Positions 1 to 11,032 of a DNA stretch of 64,000 nt are shown one piece after another. The DNA is from Adiantum capillus-veneris (lineage: Eukaryota; Streptophyta; Polypodiopsida; Polypodiales; Pteridaceae), in NCBI GenBank assembly GCA_014529385.2, contig CM043961.1, positions 18,084,478 through 18,148,477 of the forward strand. Direction: 5' to 3'. Under the pieces are notes generated by a model. It searched no databases. It was not told the DNA's origin and saw only the letters and a program-made list of their open reading frames with translations. The stretch's first letter is position 1. Every line of letters begins with the position of its first letter. Made by a program: the position numbers and the translations under genes.

Positions 1-1003
1 GTAGACATGTCTCTCTTAAGTGGATTTTACCATCCTTAAAAAAGACAACATCTTTTGACAATGCATCACTAAAATCATCACAATCCCTTCTTACATGGTA
101 TGTACTATCACACCAAATACATCTATTAACAAACCCTTCTTTGGGCTGTTGTCTTTGCCTAGGAAGTGGCCCTGATGGTTGGCCTTTTTCTTCAAGCTTT
201 GCAAACTTCACCTTCAAGTCACGCATTCCCTTCACAAGTTCATCTAGCATGGACTCATCAAACTTAGGAGCGATAAAAGTAGGCTTTACCATTTTGTCAG
301 AAGTTGAGGTGGAAGGACTTGTAGTGTTTACTACCATCTTGTCCCTTCTTCTTTGTCGTTTGGCAAGCAGTGAGACAGCACCTTCAACCTCATTCCAGTC
401 GGTCTTTAGTCCTTGCTCAGCATCTTTATCTTCAAGAAGAAGCTCCAAATTTTCTTGAAACTCTTTACCTGCAGCTTGTAAGAAAAGATCTGTCTTCTCT
501 GCATCTAGTGTGGCCCTTTCTGTCCTAGTGAGTTGTGCATAGGGCCGCTCAAATTCCCTAAGTAGCTCTGTTATTGATAGTCCTTGCTTTGGCTTGACTA
601 CCCATTCTAAGAATGTCCTTTTGGTCACTCTCTCAGAGTCCTCCATGAAATATTCCTCCTTTAAAGCTACTTTGAGTTCTTCCCAATTTCTCCCATGCCC
701 ATCTTTAATTGCCCTAACATGCTCCCTAATTTCTGGAGCAACAACTAGCTCAAAGCTTTGAATCATCTCACCTTCTGACACGCGATGCAGCTCCATCTCC
801 TTCACATACTCGCGTAAGTACTTGGTTACATCTTTGCCATTGAACTGATCCATTCTGTTGACAACCGCTTGTATGGCCTTCGTTGCTGAAATCTCCCTTC
901 TTTCAGTAGCATGTTGTTGTTGCATGAACATTGCAAATGCTTGAAACATTTGCATTGTTGCTGGGTCAAAATGCATACCCTGTTGCTCAACATGATCACC
1001 CAT
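1..1003 (-). CDS. G2 Ty3/gypsy gag-like protein, partial
   Basis: On the minus strand an uninterrupted frame runs from an ATG at 1003-1001 to the left window edge (about 334 codons), so the C-terminus is missing. The protein starts with a Gln/Met-rich segment, followed by a helical, charged region that resembles a retrotransposon gag, with the motif MDQFNGKDVTKYLREY. Near the open end there is a CCHC zinc knuckle, C-I-W-C-D-S-T-Y-H-V-R-R-D-C (C-x2-C-x4-H-x4-C), which in gag proteins binds template RNA. The start is supported by the long LTR 54 bp upstream with a primer-site-like sequence between. No stop is seen, so this is the least damaged coding region in the window. Family assignment as G2 rests on the shared LTR with the element at 58.7-59.9 kb. 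Confidence 0.8.
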   Translation of the reverse strand, partial: MGDHVEQQGMHFDPATMQMFQAFAMFMQQQHATERREISATKAIQAVVNRMDQFNGKDVTKYLREYVKEMELHRVSEGEMIQSFELVVAPEIREHVRAIKDGHGRNWEELKVALKEEYFMEDSERVTKRTFLEWVVKPKQGLSITELLREFERPYAQLTRTERATLDAEKTDLFLQAAGKEFQENLELLLEDKDAEQGLKTDWNEVEGAVSLLAKRQRRRDKMVVNTTSPSTSTSDKMVKPTFIAPKFDESMLDELVKGMRDLKVKFAKLEEKGQPSGPLPRQRQQPKEGFVNRCIWCDSTYHVRRDCDDFSDALSKDVVFFKDGKIHLRETCL

Positions 1004-1037
1004 GGTTACCCACAAACTCTCACCCTAGCAGATTCGC

Positions 1038-1050
1038 GTCGGGTTCACCA
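1038..1050 (-). promoter_or_regulatory. Putative primer binding site of G2
   Basis: Read on the minus strand the sequence is TGGTGAACCCGAC, starting six bases after the LTR end. It begins with TGG, as expected for pairing with the CCA end of a tRNA. I could not identify the tRNA. Confidence 0.5.
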
Positions 1051-1056
1051 AAAATA

Positions 1057-3052
1057 TGTCGAGAAATTTGCGGTCTTGCCAGGAAAGCACCGGGCTTATG
1101 GCTGTGAGAGTTTGTGAGAGAACTCAACAAAAACTATTTGAAGGAGTTAAACCATAGATGCCATGAAGACTAGGGTTTGGAAAGAAGTGCAATCAAAGAA
1201 GACTCACTCTTTCTCTCTTGCACTCACACACACAAAGAAGAACGCAAAAGAGAATGTCAAAACAATACGAAGATGAAAACATCAAGGCTATGGTCATATC
1301 GTATCATGGGTAATATGAAAGGGTTAATGGATGAGTTAATGGCATTCAATCTTGGCTTACCAAATAGGCTACGAATTGTTCTTTGGAATTGTAGTTTTGT
1401 GCTTACCATAATATATATATTTTGTCTAGTGATTGGGATTAATTGTGTGTACAAATCCTCTTGGTTCATAGCAAGATAACTACGCTTACATCAAAAGAAA
1501 AATTATAGTCTATGAGAGGTAGTATGATGGGATCCGGTGATAGAAGTATTTCATTGAGCCTTTCAGGGCCAAAGAGAAACACTATACGTTGTTGAAAGTG
1601 TATCTTACGGCTAATCCATACGTTAATTCCAATAGATCGTACAGAGTGAAAGCGATAGAAATGATCATCATGTGGGTTATTCATCTAGGATAGTATGTGA
1701 GAAATGTAGATATGAGAGAAGTGAAGAGATGAGAAGTTTCCCTCCCAAGCCCTATTCTTGCCCGTAGGCAATAAGGATACTGCGGGGAGAGATGTACCTG
1801 TAGCAAGGAGAACCTAGAGAGGATGAATGAATGAGAGAGATATGTTTGGTTAAGGGGATGAGATTAGATACATATATATATGTTGGATTAGAGATGAAAA
1901 TGAAAACAACAAGAAATCAAGAAAACATCAATGTAGAACACATCTTACTTGAAACCCTTCGGCACCATTATTGATGGAGAGAGAAGAAGAGTGGATAATT
2001 CCACTTTGATTGATACGCCAAGTACAACACCTTCTTTGATTAGAGTTGATCCTCCAAGGATGGCATACAAGAATGGCTAGTTTTCCTCTAGGAGAAAGTG
2101 TAGGCTTGGGCTTATGTTAATGGGGCTAAGTACAATTAGGCATTACTACTCACTCCCTCAAGAATTCCTCTCATCAATGGCTTGAATGCTTCCATTCCTT
2201 CCAAGGAAGAAGAGGTCCCCTTTTATAGGTGAAGGGAACCCACAAGGGTTTACACAAGAAGAGAGGAGCCAGTGTGAACGGGAATTGGAAAAGTTGGAAA
2301 TGAGCTGTCCCTGCATGATGTGGGCAGACTGGGGTCCAGTATTTTGATCATATCTCCTCAACCGTGGCTCCAAATAAAAATGTAAAAATATGGGCAGAAA
2401 CTTCAGCTCATTAGCTACGATTTTCATTTTAAAATCATTCTCCAATTCGGATTGGAACCTTGTGTAAAAAATTCATCAAAATAGGGTCCATTTATGGCAG
2501 CAAAAGTCTTCATGTGGTCTCCTTAGCCTTGACTTTCATTTAATTCCCAAGGACACCTCATGCCATATGAAAGCATGACATTTCTCCTTGACAAAGTTTT
2601 GTAACCATGCTTGCAATAATGCATTAAAATAAGTGTATCTTTGAAATCATGCCACCTAGTGTCCCACTAGGATTTGATTCCCTCCTAGTAGATATTTAAA
2701 AAGAAATATAAGAAAAATATGAAAAATACATAGAATATATATAGATTGGAGTTTACCCTAGATATAGGATCTAGCTAGGGTGTGAGATGATAATGAGATG
2801 GTAGAAATAAAGAGTCAATGATTTTTGCCCCAAGTTAAAGAGGCGGAGCTATTGACACTTTTCCCATAGTATTTTTTGATGGTAAAGTAAGAATACATTA
2901 CCCTTGAGATAAATAATAAGATGAGATAGAAAGCTTATTTTTATACTTACATATGCATATGTACATTATAGGAAATATAATTATGTATCTAAAAAGTTAC
3001 AAGATAACTCTTGTAGCATGTGTTCCCACTATGTACATGTCACAGCACGACA
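1057..3052 (-). mobile_element. 5' LTR of gypsy element G2 (about 2.0 kb)
   Basis: The LTR starts TGTCG (complement of 3048-3052) and ends CGACA (complement of 1057-1061), so its ends are 5-bp inverted repeats. The first 560 bases on the minus strand match the plus-strand LTR at 59,360-59,915, including the start TGTCGTGCTGTGACA, the TATATA tract (expanded in the other copy) and a segment around CCTAGTGGGACACTAG. The gag of the same element follows at 1003. The flank from 3053 upward is LINE coding sequence, so G2 inserted into a LINE. At about 1996 bp the LTR is long for plant gypsy elements. Small open frames inside it are not conserved and are not called. Confidence 0.85.
1262..1684. repeat. 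Diverged tandem duplication inside the G2 LTR
   Basis: Two adjacent blocks of about 210 bp (1262-1470 and 1471-1684) align with each other imperfectly. Minus-strand translations of both share spaced residues such as a P-R-L-N block and an ILP-[ML]-I block. This is an old internal LTR duplication, not evidence of a protein. Confidence 0.5.
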
Positions 3053-5580
3053 ACGTAACCTCAAGTTGGACCACTGAGGGGCCAATAGTTTGTCATGTAC
3101 TCCTATCTCTTACCATTGGCCCCCTTGAGTGTAGAGCTTAGCCTTGTCCATCATATCCTTTATAATCACCCATACTTGGTCTTCCTTTGCAATTGAGACA
3201 ACAAATTTGGCACACTACTAGGCTTCTGCATGAATAGGATGATTAAGTATCCCGATACTACCTTGCTCAGTGACTGATTGGACCACTGCCAAGGCAGTGA
3301 GTATTTGGTGTGATTTTTCCACAAGAATCTTTTTAGTGGTTTTAAGAATTATTTCCAGTTTCATTTAAGAGGAGTGGGCCAGTGAAGGCTAAAGGCAGGA
3401 GCATGAGCAAATTGATAAGTTTAACCCTACTCGAGAAGGGGAGCAACACATACTCCCATCTTTGTATCTTTTCCCTTACCCTACCAAGGATCCACTAAAA
3501 TCTTTTCTTGTGCATAATGTCGACTCAAGGGGGCTCCTAGCTGGAAAAAAATATTTCCTTTTGCCGCAATCTCATCCGTCCATATAGATGGGTCAAATGA
3601 GTCGTTTTCTAAGAGTGAGATCAATCTTGACTTCTCTATATTACACTTTGATCCCAATCTTGACTTCTCAATATTACACTTCAAGGCTGTGGAAAATGTT
3701 TGCACAATCTCAAGAGCCTTCTTGATTACCTGAGGGCTAAATTTTAGGAAAAGAAGAGAGGCATCCACGAAAAGCTTAGCCATGAGATGGTCATTTTCAA
3801 GCAAGATTAGCCTCTGGATCTGCACTCGTACTGTGTTGGCTTGGAGCATGAGAATCAATGGCAAACAACATAGGTGCTAGAGGACATCCCTACTTTATTG
3901 AAAGCTTTTGACTTCAAATGCGTCCACAATTCTATTTTTGAATAGAGATCAAATTGACCATCAATGCCAAGGGTGTGTACTAATCAACATAGTTGCGGTC
4001 CAAGCTCAATGATTTCATGACATCTTCTATGAAAGACCATGTGATCTGGTCATAGGCTTTGTCAGGGTCAAGCTGGAGAAGGATACGCTCTTGCTTGGTG
4101 AAGGTTGCATACTCGATACCGACCATTACTGCCAGAATATTTTCTTATGGATTTGTGTTGATGGGGGTGATGGCTTTGTCTAGAAGAGGAGAAAGTCTGA
4201 GGGTGACAAATTTGGAAATAATTTTATATGCCACTTACATCATAGTGATGGGCCGCCAATGTTTCAGTTGAGAGCAAAAAATTTCCTTAGGGATAGGTTT
4301 AATGAGGCCCCTTTTTATGCTTGAGTCTAGATCTCCTTTGAACTGGGCATGATTAGCCATACATGTAATCAGGAACTTAAGATGGTTCCAGAATTCTCTG
4401 AAGAATCTTGTAGTTAACCCATCTGAGCTAGGGGACTTTTCCTTGCCTAGTGCTTGTAGCACAAGAGATCATTCATCCTCGATAAAAGACTTCTCCAGAA
4501 GATTGGCTTTTGTTTGAGAAATTATCTTCTTGACACTTTGAGGAGAGTTGCTCTAGCTTCATCCACCTCATGGGATCTCGGGATGGCCTATGATTTGACA
4601 TAAGTGATCTAGATCAGCTTAGCCATTTCATCTTGGTCTTGCACTGCATTTCTTTTCCCATCTGTGAGCAAGTGAATAAGGCCCTGACTCCTTAACTTTC
4701 AGGGCCCTAAAGAATTGTGCTTGATTGGCAGCCTCCGAGTGAAGGTAGGTCTCTCTAGAAAATAATATTGTCTTCCTAACTTCATTGAGGCATTGATCAG
4801 CTTAGTCTTTTTTTGCTTCCAGCCACCTATTGTGCTCCGCTTAGGAGAGCAACCCTTCCCTTTTATTTGTGGTTAGCTTATCTAATTCATCTTCAAGCTA
4901 CTTCAGGCACTCCTCACGAACCTTTTTCATATTGGGGCCTGCAATTTTAACCGCTTTTTTGATACTCCTAGCAAAGCTATCCCATGCTTTAGGATTCACC
5001 AAATTGACATCTTTATCAAGATTTCTCATAGCTTTTTTGGCCAGGCTTTTAAAGAGAGGGTCTTTGAAGAGGTGCTCACCCGTGATGAACAGATTCTTTA
5101 ACCCTTTAGGGTGTTGTCCTTTCCCTTTGGCTTTCTTGAGCTTCATGTATAGCAACATGCCATGTGACAGGCTTTGTGTAGTCACAACCTTCATCTTGAG
5201 AAGCGACGAAATCCAATCGACTTGATGCAAGCAATAGCATCTATCAAGCCAAGATGGAGTTCATGCATATTGGAATCTGGTTGGCTTGATGCAAGCAATA
5301 GCATCTATCAAATTGAGATGCAGTCCAAGCATATTGCAGAGGCTGGTATACATAAAGCCAAGCAGACTTGAGGAGCTTGACCTATCCTTCTTTTCTCCAA
5401 TGTGTTAAAGTCTCCTATAAGGAGCCATTCCCCTTCAATAAGAATGTCTGGAAGATGTATGCACAATTTGGCTCTTTCTTTAGCAGTGCAAAGGCTGTAT
5501 ATGTTAATAATGGTAATTGGTAGGTCTGTCCAATAGTAGTGCTCACCAACTATGAGTTGATATGTATTAACCACAAAGAA
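3053..5580 (-). pseudogene. LINE-a: L1-like non-LTR retrotransposon, degraded
   Basis: Read from high to low coordinates, pieces of one LINE appear in the canonical order. At 5574-5308 there is the apurinic-type endonuclease with GEWLLIGDFNTLEKRR (GDFN motif). At 5230-4898 is the linker with ITGEHLFKDPLFKSLAKKAM. From 4462 downward is the reverse transcriptase start, LGKEKSPSSDGLTTRFF and IKRGLIKPIPKE, continuing in shifted frames to about 3480. Coding-like sequence (KEDQVWVIIKDMMDKAKLYT) continues to the junction with the G2 LTR at 3052. Many stops and frameshifts separate the pieces. A 65-bp direct duplication lies at 5218-5337. No intact gene product is expected. Confidence 0.8.
5218..5337. 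repeat. 65-bp tandem duplication in LINE-a
   Basis: The segment containing TTGATGCAAGCAATAGCATC occurs twice, 65 bp apart, with several mismatches, in the LINE endonuclease region. Confidence 0.7.
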
Positions 5581-5649
5581 CTACATAGACAGCCCTCGGT
5601 GGTACTCAACAACACATATCAACTCATAGTTGGTGAGTACTTCTATTGG
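5530..5649. repeat. 36-bp inverted repeat at the 5' end of LINE-a
   Basis: Arms at 5530-5565 and 5614-5649 are near-perfect reverse complements (core CACCAACTATGAGTTGATAT), separated by 48 bp. The left arm is LINE endonuclease sequence; the right arm is the same sequence inverted. Confidence 0.8.
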
Positions 5650-6289
5650 AAAAAAATAAAATTTTCTTGAAAAGTATTCAAATAATGCTTTGTGGAGCGA
5701 CTCTAAAACCACTTCTTAAGAAAATTATGGATACTCCATAAAAGGCCAACATTTTAGCACTTAAACTTTGTATTTTCAAGAGCTATCGGCTTAATCAAGA
5801 AAGAAAAGTTTTATTTTTGTGTCCAATTTTTTGTTTAACGTTTTTTTTTTTTCAACAAAAAGATGTTTTTTTCTCCCTCAAAAGTGATAAATTAAGTATA
5901 CAATTCCCAATGGCCTTTGTCTTGTGAATTATAGAGGGTACATGCTATCAGCCAATTTAGTGCGAGTATTTATAACTGCTAATAAACAAGCAAATTATCC
6001 AAAAATGAGTAGGGCACCCCCCCATAAAAGCAACCACGTTGTGGCTGGTGGTGCAAGAACAATGGATTTGAGCTTGCAAATTTTTTTGCGGAAGGATCAT
6101 ATTTTTTTTATTTTATTTTTGGGCCATTGCTCACAACTATGAGTGGTAGATTCATATTCTCTCGAAAAAGAATGTACAATAAGCCTCAAGCACAGTTCGC
6201 GCCTTGAGCAGCCAAAAGAGACATAAGGGTGTAGACCCTTGCCTATTCTTAGCCTCTAACAATGATCCAATTCAAGATACATTTTGATT
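5650..6289. other. Non-coding interval
   Basis: AT-rich sequence with T runs near 5850 and 6110. Short open frames are not supported by any motif. I see nothing else. Confidence 0.5.
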
Positions 6290-7560
6290 GATAGCAGGTA
6301 GCCCACAATTATTGCTTTCAGAGTATCTAATGTTGAAGAGTGATTGCTTCCACTCCTTTGAGAAACCACAATGGGACAACATGAGTGCAAACCAGAATGG
6401 CTTGGTTATTGAAAACCTTACCTCCTAGACTTATGGAAAAGAAAATATTCGCATTTTGTACTCATTTTGCAGATTTTACACATAAGACCTCCCTTGGCTA
6501 GGTAGTCTTTAAATAGACGGAGGGGGTCTTCAATTGCTACTTTACATCTCAAACATTGGTCAGTGCCTATTCCTCGAGTGTTTACTTTAATCCCTGTTGA
6601 TAAGGTCCCCCAAAGCACCTTCTAGATGAAGAACAACAAGAAATTATTAGCAAAATGTTTGGCAAAGAGCTGTGTATTATGTGGGAGAGAGAGACCTTGA
6701 ATGTCCCCTTTCTCAACACTTTTCTCTAGCATGTTAGTTAGGGGATGTGGGCCAATTGCAAAGAGAAGAGGAGCCTAAGGGAAGCCTTGTTTTATTGATC
6801 TTTTGGCTTTGAAGGCTCCTAAGATTTTGTTGTTGAAGAGAAGTTATCAAGGGTTGCATGCTCCTAGGGTGTCCATTATCTGAAATGTTCGAGGTCCCAA
6901 GTCCAGAGCCTTCATGACTTATATGACCAGGAGACCCGATCTTAAGCTTTGTTAAGGTCTAGCTAGAGGAGGATACATTCTTGTTTGGTGAAGTTTGCAT
7001 AATCTATGCCAACCATCGCTATACAAGAATGTCGTCATATATTGATTTTCCTTTGATAAATCCATGATAATGAGAGATGATCCCCTTTTCCAAGATTGGA
7101 GATAGCCTTTTGGTGATAGCTTTGGAAATAGTTTTTCATGCCATTGTTATCATTATTATAGGCCTTTAGTGTTTTAACTAGGAGCATCACATCTATTTGG
7201 GTAGAGGCTCGACAAGACCTCTTTTCAGAGTAGGATTTAGCACTCCCTTTAACAGAGCCATGCAAGTAATGGGGGTTTTTAGGTCATCCCAAAACTCCTT
7301 GAAGAACTCACTTGACATTCTATTCCAGCCTGGCAATTTCTCCTTGCCCAAGGATTGCAGGGCAAGCAAGCATTTGTCTGTAGACATGGATACTTCTAGG
7401 AGGTGCTATAGTTTTGTTGATGCTTCTGACAAGTGTAACTCTCGCTTCTTTGACCTCTTTTGACCAGTCATCTAGTTGCCCTAAGACATAGCTTAAGTGA
7501 TTCAATATCATTTTGGCCATTACATCAAGGTCATGTACTGCAACCCCCATGTTGTTCGTG
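6290..7560 (-). pseudogene. LINE-b: L1-like fragment (RT and zf-RVT)
   Basis: On the minus strand, 7550-7193 encodes the reverse transcriptase start, with LGKEKLPGWNRMSSEFFKEF and TLKRGLVEPLPK, closely parallel to LINE-a. Shifted frames of RT continue through about 6650. The zinc-binding domain found after LINE RTs (zf-RVT) follows at 6618-6418, with LWGTLSTGIKVNTRGIGTDQ and two Cys in C-x-x-C spacing. No endonuclease is present, so the fragment is 5' truncated, and frameshifts are frequent. It belongs to the same family as LINE-a and LINE-c. Confidence 0.75.
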
Positions 7561-7582
7561 ATTATATATATCCAAGGGCAAT

Positions 7583-8042
7583 ACCTTTAATCATTTAGAG
7601 ATTGATATACCCCAACATAGAAAGACTAAACATATTCTAAATGAAATTCCACTTCTTGATGTCAAAGAATGCATTCCCATGTGGTGATTCGTTCTTGCTT
7701 CGACGTATAATTTTTCATGATCACTTTTAATCTACACAATCGATTACTCTACAATATGACGATGGGTATCCAATCCTTTGGAGCTTTTCCATTCTACATT
7801 GTTTGGGTATTTACCTTTAATCATTTAGAGATTGATATACCCCAACATAGAAAGACTAAACATATTCTAAATGAAATTCCACTTCTTGATGTCAAAGAAT
7901 GCATTCCCATGTGGTGATTCGTTCTTGCTTCGACGTATAATTTTTCATGATCACTTTTAATCTACACAATCGATTACTCTACAATATGACGATGGGTATC
8001 CAATCCTTTGGAGCTTTTCCATTCTACATTGTTTGGGTATTT
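7583..8042. repeat. Perfect 230-bp tandem duplication
   Basis: 7583-7812 and 7813-8042 appear identical by eye, both starting ACCTTTAATCATTTAGAG. The second half of each copy is related to 34,680-34,800. Perfect identity means a recent event or an assembly artefact. Confidence 0.9.
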
Positions 8043-8082
8043 TTTGTAAAGTACAAGCATTCCCGCCCCTAAGCTCCAAATG
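8043..8082 (-). mobile_element. SINE 3' remnant
   Basis: About 40 bp (GTAAAGTACAAGCATTCCCG) match the 3' part of the SINE at 41.75 kb and are absent from the matching place in copy B. Only the tail side remains. Confidence 0.55.
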
Positions 8083-8221
8083 TGCCATCCCATGTGATGT
8101 TGCTTTTGAATTTGAAAGTTCCAATGAAAGCTTTTAGCATAATCTCAAAATGTGTATTGTTAAAAAAATTTAGAAGTTCATGAAAAGTTAAAAGAGAGGT
8201 TATATTTTTTCATTTTGCTCA

Positions 8222-8487
8222 GAGGGGGGGGGGGGGGGGGGGGGGGGGTTTCGTTATGTATAAATTGTGTATATCACGTGCGTTCAAAGACTATTTTTAA
8301 AAATCTTTTTTTTTTACAAATTTTTGACAAATAAAATATACCCTTTGCTTATTCAATATGTATTTTTTTTTCAATTTCACTTTATAGTACTCTTTATATG
8401 TGAAAATGTGAAAAAAAATAAAAATAAAAAACCCCTTCTGTCGCACTCACGTGATAGTCACATAATTATTAACTGACCCCCCTGAGT
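8222..8487. mobile_element. MITE, about 266 bp, with 10-bp target duplication
   Basis: The block is absent from copy B near 36,480 and is flanked by ATTTTGCTCA at 8212-8221 and 8488-8497. Its ends are imperfect inverted repeats: G-rich tips (GAGGGGGG, and ACTCAGGGGGG on the other strand) and an internal ATCACGTG-G element shared by both sides. A 10-bp duplication fits Mutator-like MITEs better than hAT, but the family is uncertain. The left tip has expanded to a run of 25 G (8224-8248). There is no coding capacity. Confidence 0.65.
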
Positions 8488-8602
8488 ATTTTGCTCATAT
8501 AATCGCAACCATTTCTGAAAATCCAAAAAGATTCTCTTTGTGAAGGAGTGCTTAGCTTCAAGCTCCTATAGAAATCCTTGGTTTTTTATGAAAAGGAATC
8601 CT

Positions 8603-10109
8603 TTTTTTCTTTTTAAACTCACATTTGTGAGTACATCGTATTAATATATCAAACTATCACAAGTTCCTTGCATGCTCGTATTGAGCCACTTTAGCTTCCT
8701 AGGGCCATGATTACATTGACTGAAGGGGGAGCCACCCTATGACAAGAGATGAGCTCACCCAAGAGAGTCCGTCATAGCGGCGTCTAAGGTCTTGTTGCAC
8801 TCATCTGAGTTTACCTGTCTCTTGACAGCGATGACCACCTCACTGCTTTCTTGTATTATCTTTGTGAACTTAGCTGTTTCTAATGTGCTCTCAAAAATTT
8901 GACTGTTCCTTGCCTTCAAGACTTGACAAAAATAGAAATATCTCACAATTTGCATGATGATGAGAAGCTCTTGACTCTTAAAAACCTTACCTCCCCAAAA
9001 TAGGTCATTCTTGAAGAAACCTATTTTCCAGGTTTTTTGGACCCATTTGTAGAATCTCCCAGCTAGGCCACAAATTGTCGGGCACTCCTTGAATAGGTGA
9101 ATGAGGTCTTCACTAGCCAATCTGCATTGTAGACATCTATTTGGTCCAATCCCCCTACTGCACACCCTCATGCCAGTCGAGATGGCTCCCCATAGGAACT
9201 TCCACATGAACACCTTCATCTTATGCGGCCATGGTGGGCGCCATATATTTCTCACAACTATCTCCCACCTTTACTCAGGCCAGTGCTTGCCCCATTTCTT
9301 ATTAACCAGAGAAAACCAATCCTTCGAAATCATTAGTGTGCAATACACTTCCTTGTTCAAGTTTTGAGGAAGTGTATGTTCTTAGGTCCTTGCCAGGCTT
9401 TCCACTTGAATCTGGATTCATAGCCCGGTAAGCACACCTTAATAAGCCTTTCTAGGGCTCTCCTGATCAATAGCCTTTTTGTCCCATCTAGGATACTAAA
9501 GAGCTAGCTGGTTCTTGCCTTTCCAATTGCAAATGTTGTAATCCTAGAGTTGACCAAGACGTTTAATACCTTTGTTATAGATTTTCCTAGCAACTTCTCT
9601 CCAAAAAGGGGTCAATAGGATGCTTCCAGCCTTGGAGAGTCCTACGTTTTTTCGATGCTTGCTCATATCTTTGAGGGTAAGGATTTTGAAAAGCGGGTCC
9701 TTAAAGAGGTGAGCCCCAGATGAGAGTAATTTCTTAGACCCTTGGGGATAATGATCTTCTTGCTTGGTTTTTTTGAATTTGATGCTTAATGGCAGGTGGT
9801 CTGACATCCTATGAGAGGTTGCCACCTTCAATTCCATCCATTAGGACAGCTAGTCACCTTGATGAGAGCAATAGAAACGTTCCCGTTGAGAAGCCATACC
9901 GGCATATAGGAGGCTGGTATATGTGAACCCCGGTGTTGCCCCAAGGGCCTATCTCCCGCAAGTCCATTAAGGCCCATTTTTCACAGAGGTTTAGCCATTT
10001 GGATCTTTCAGATCCAACTAACATGTTGGATGCACCGGTCATATCTCTTCTTTTTTCCACATTATTGAAGTCTCCCATCAAAAGCCATTCTCCTTCAGCT
10101 ATATAAAGG
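8603..10109 (-). pseudogene. LINE-c: truncated, internally deleted LINE insertion
   Basis: The insertion is bounded by an 8-bp target duplication GGAATCCT (8595-8602 and 10,110-10,117); copy B has one GGAATCCT at the same place. A T-rich tract at 8603-8615 is the complement of the 3' poly(A) tail. On the minus strand, the truncated 5' end lies in the endonuclease (GEWLLMGDFNNVEKRRDM, then SDHLPLSIKF, about 10,105-9544). A short linker leads to the zinc-binding domain at 9255-8755 (PWPHKMKVFMWKFLWGAIST, followed by C-x2-C and H-x4-C residues). The reverse transcriptase between them is missing, so this copy is dead. Confidence 0.85.
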
Positions 10110-10442
10110 GGAATCCTACAATTTGTGACTACTTTCTCACACATACCATGATTATGTAAGCACCTTTGAGGAGAATTGGCTTTGTGATTAGGACCTTTAC
10201 TTTTAGCATATCCTTGTTATATTATTAGATGACCACAATTTTTGTATTTGTGCCAGTTCCAAGAGACACTAAAGATTAACTAGTGATGCACTTTGCAAAG
10301 AAGCACTTAAATTAGATTACAAATGCACTTGTAAAGGAAAGGCCTTCATTCATCGCTTTTTTGATCTCTGATTGATGATTGAGTCAAAACAAAACCTAGT
10401 ATGGAGGCCGGATCTTGAAAATTGAAAAAACCATAGAATCTA

Positions 10443-10692
10443 TGTTATATTCTCTCATTATTATCATATATGTGGTAGTGATGTGTGTGAATACACTTAG
10501 GACCGCGGAGGCACTTTTTTCTCACTAAGAGAGAGGTTTTTCTCACGTGCATTGTACTAATAAATGTCTACCACTAGGGTTAATTTATCTTTCATTTTGT
10601 GCACTAAAGAATACACTCTCTATTGTGTGCCTTGAGCTTCCTCGTCCTCTCCAAGCTACGTATGCACCCAGGCTACAACCTTAATTCCAACA
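10443..10692 (+). mobile_element. 5' LTR of Copia-A
   Basis: A 250-bp LTR starts TGTTA and ends TTAATTCCAACA. Its body (TGTGGTAGTGATGTGTGTGAA, shortened here to GTGGTAGTGATGTGTGTG) matches the LTRs at 39,001-39,323 and, inverted, at 59,916-60,131. A primer site and a Copia gag follow downstream. Confidence 0.85.
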
Positions 10693-10693
10693 A

Positions 10694-10705
10694 TTGGTAT
10701 TAGAG
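10694..10705 (+). promoter_or_regulatory. Copia-A primer binding site (initiator tRNA-Met type)
   Basis: TTGGTATTAGAG lies directly after the LTR. It differs at one base from the usual plant TGGTATCAGAG, which pairs with the 3' end of initiator tRNA-Met. Confidence 0.75.
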
Positions 10706-11032
10706 AAAGTTACGTCCTCTCGCACAATTGTCATCCACTTTCTCCGATTTAAGTGAGCTTTGGTGAGCGTCAGTAGGTCGATGTATCCTTCCAGATAACT
10801 CGTAGATCTTGGTGTGCTCATAATTTTGATTTGGGCTCATTTCGGCCTCCGTTTCCACTACAAGCACTACTATGCATACAATTCCGTCCTTTTGTGCAAA
10901 ATTTTCATAGCACGATTTTTTGAAGAATAAGTCTCTTACAATGCTCTTTGGGTTGTGCTATATAGCACATGTTAGTTCTACTTCATTTTTCCTCTTCTAG
11001 GATGATTTTCACATGGCATAGAGTCACTCGCA

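Noticed and set aside
141-458. Plus-strand open frame of 105 codons
   Set aside because: It is the complement of the continuous G2 gag frame, which has a zinc knuckle; the plus-strand reading has no motif.
2158-2445. Minus-strand 95-codon frame in the G2 LTR
   Set aside because: It lies inside the LTR and no motif is seen. Chance frame.
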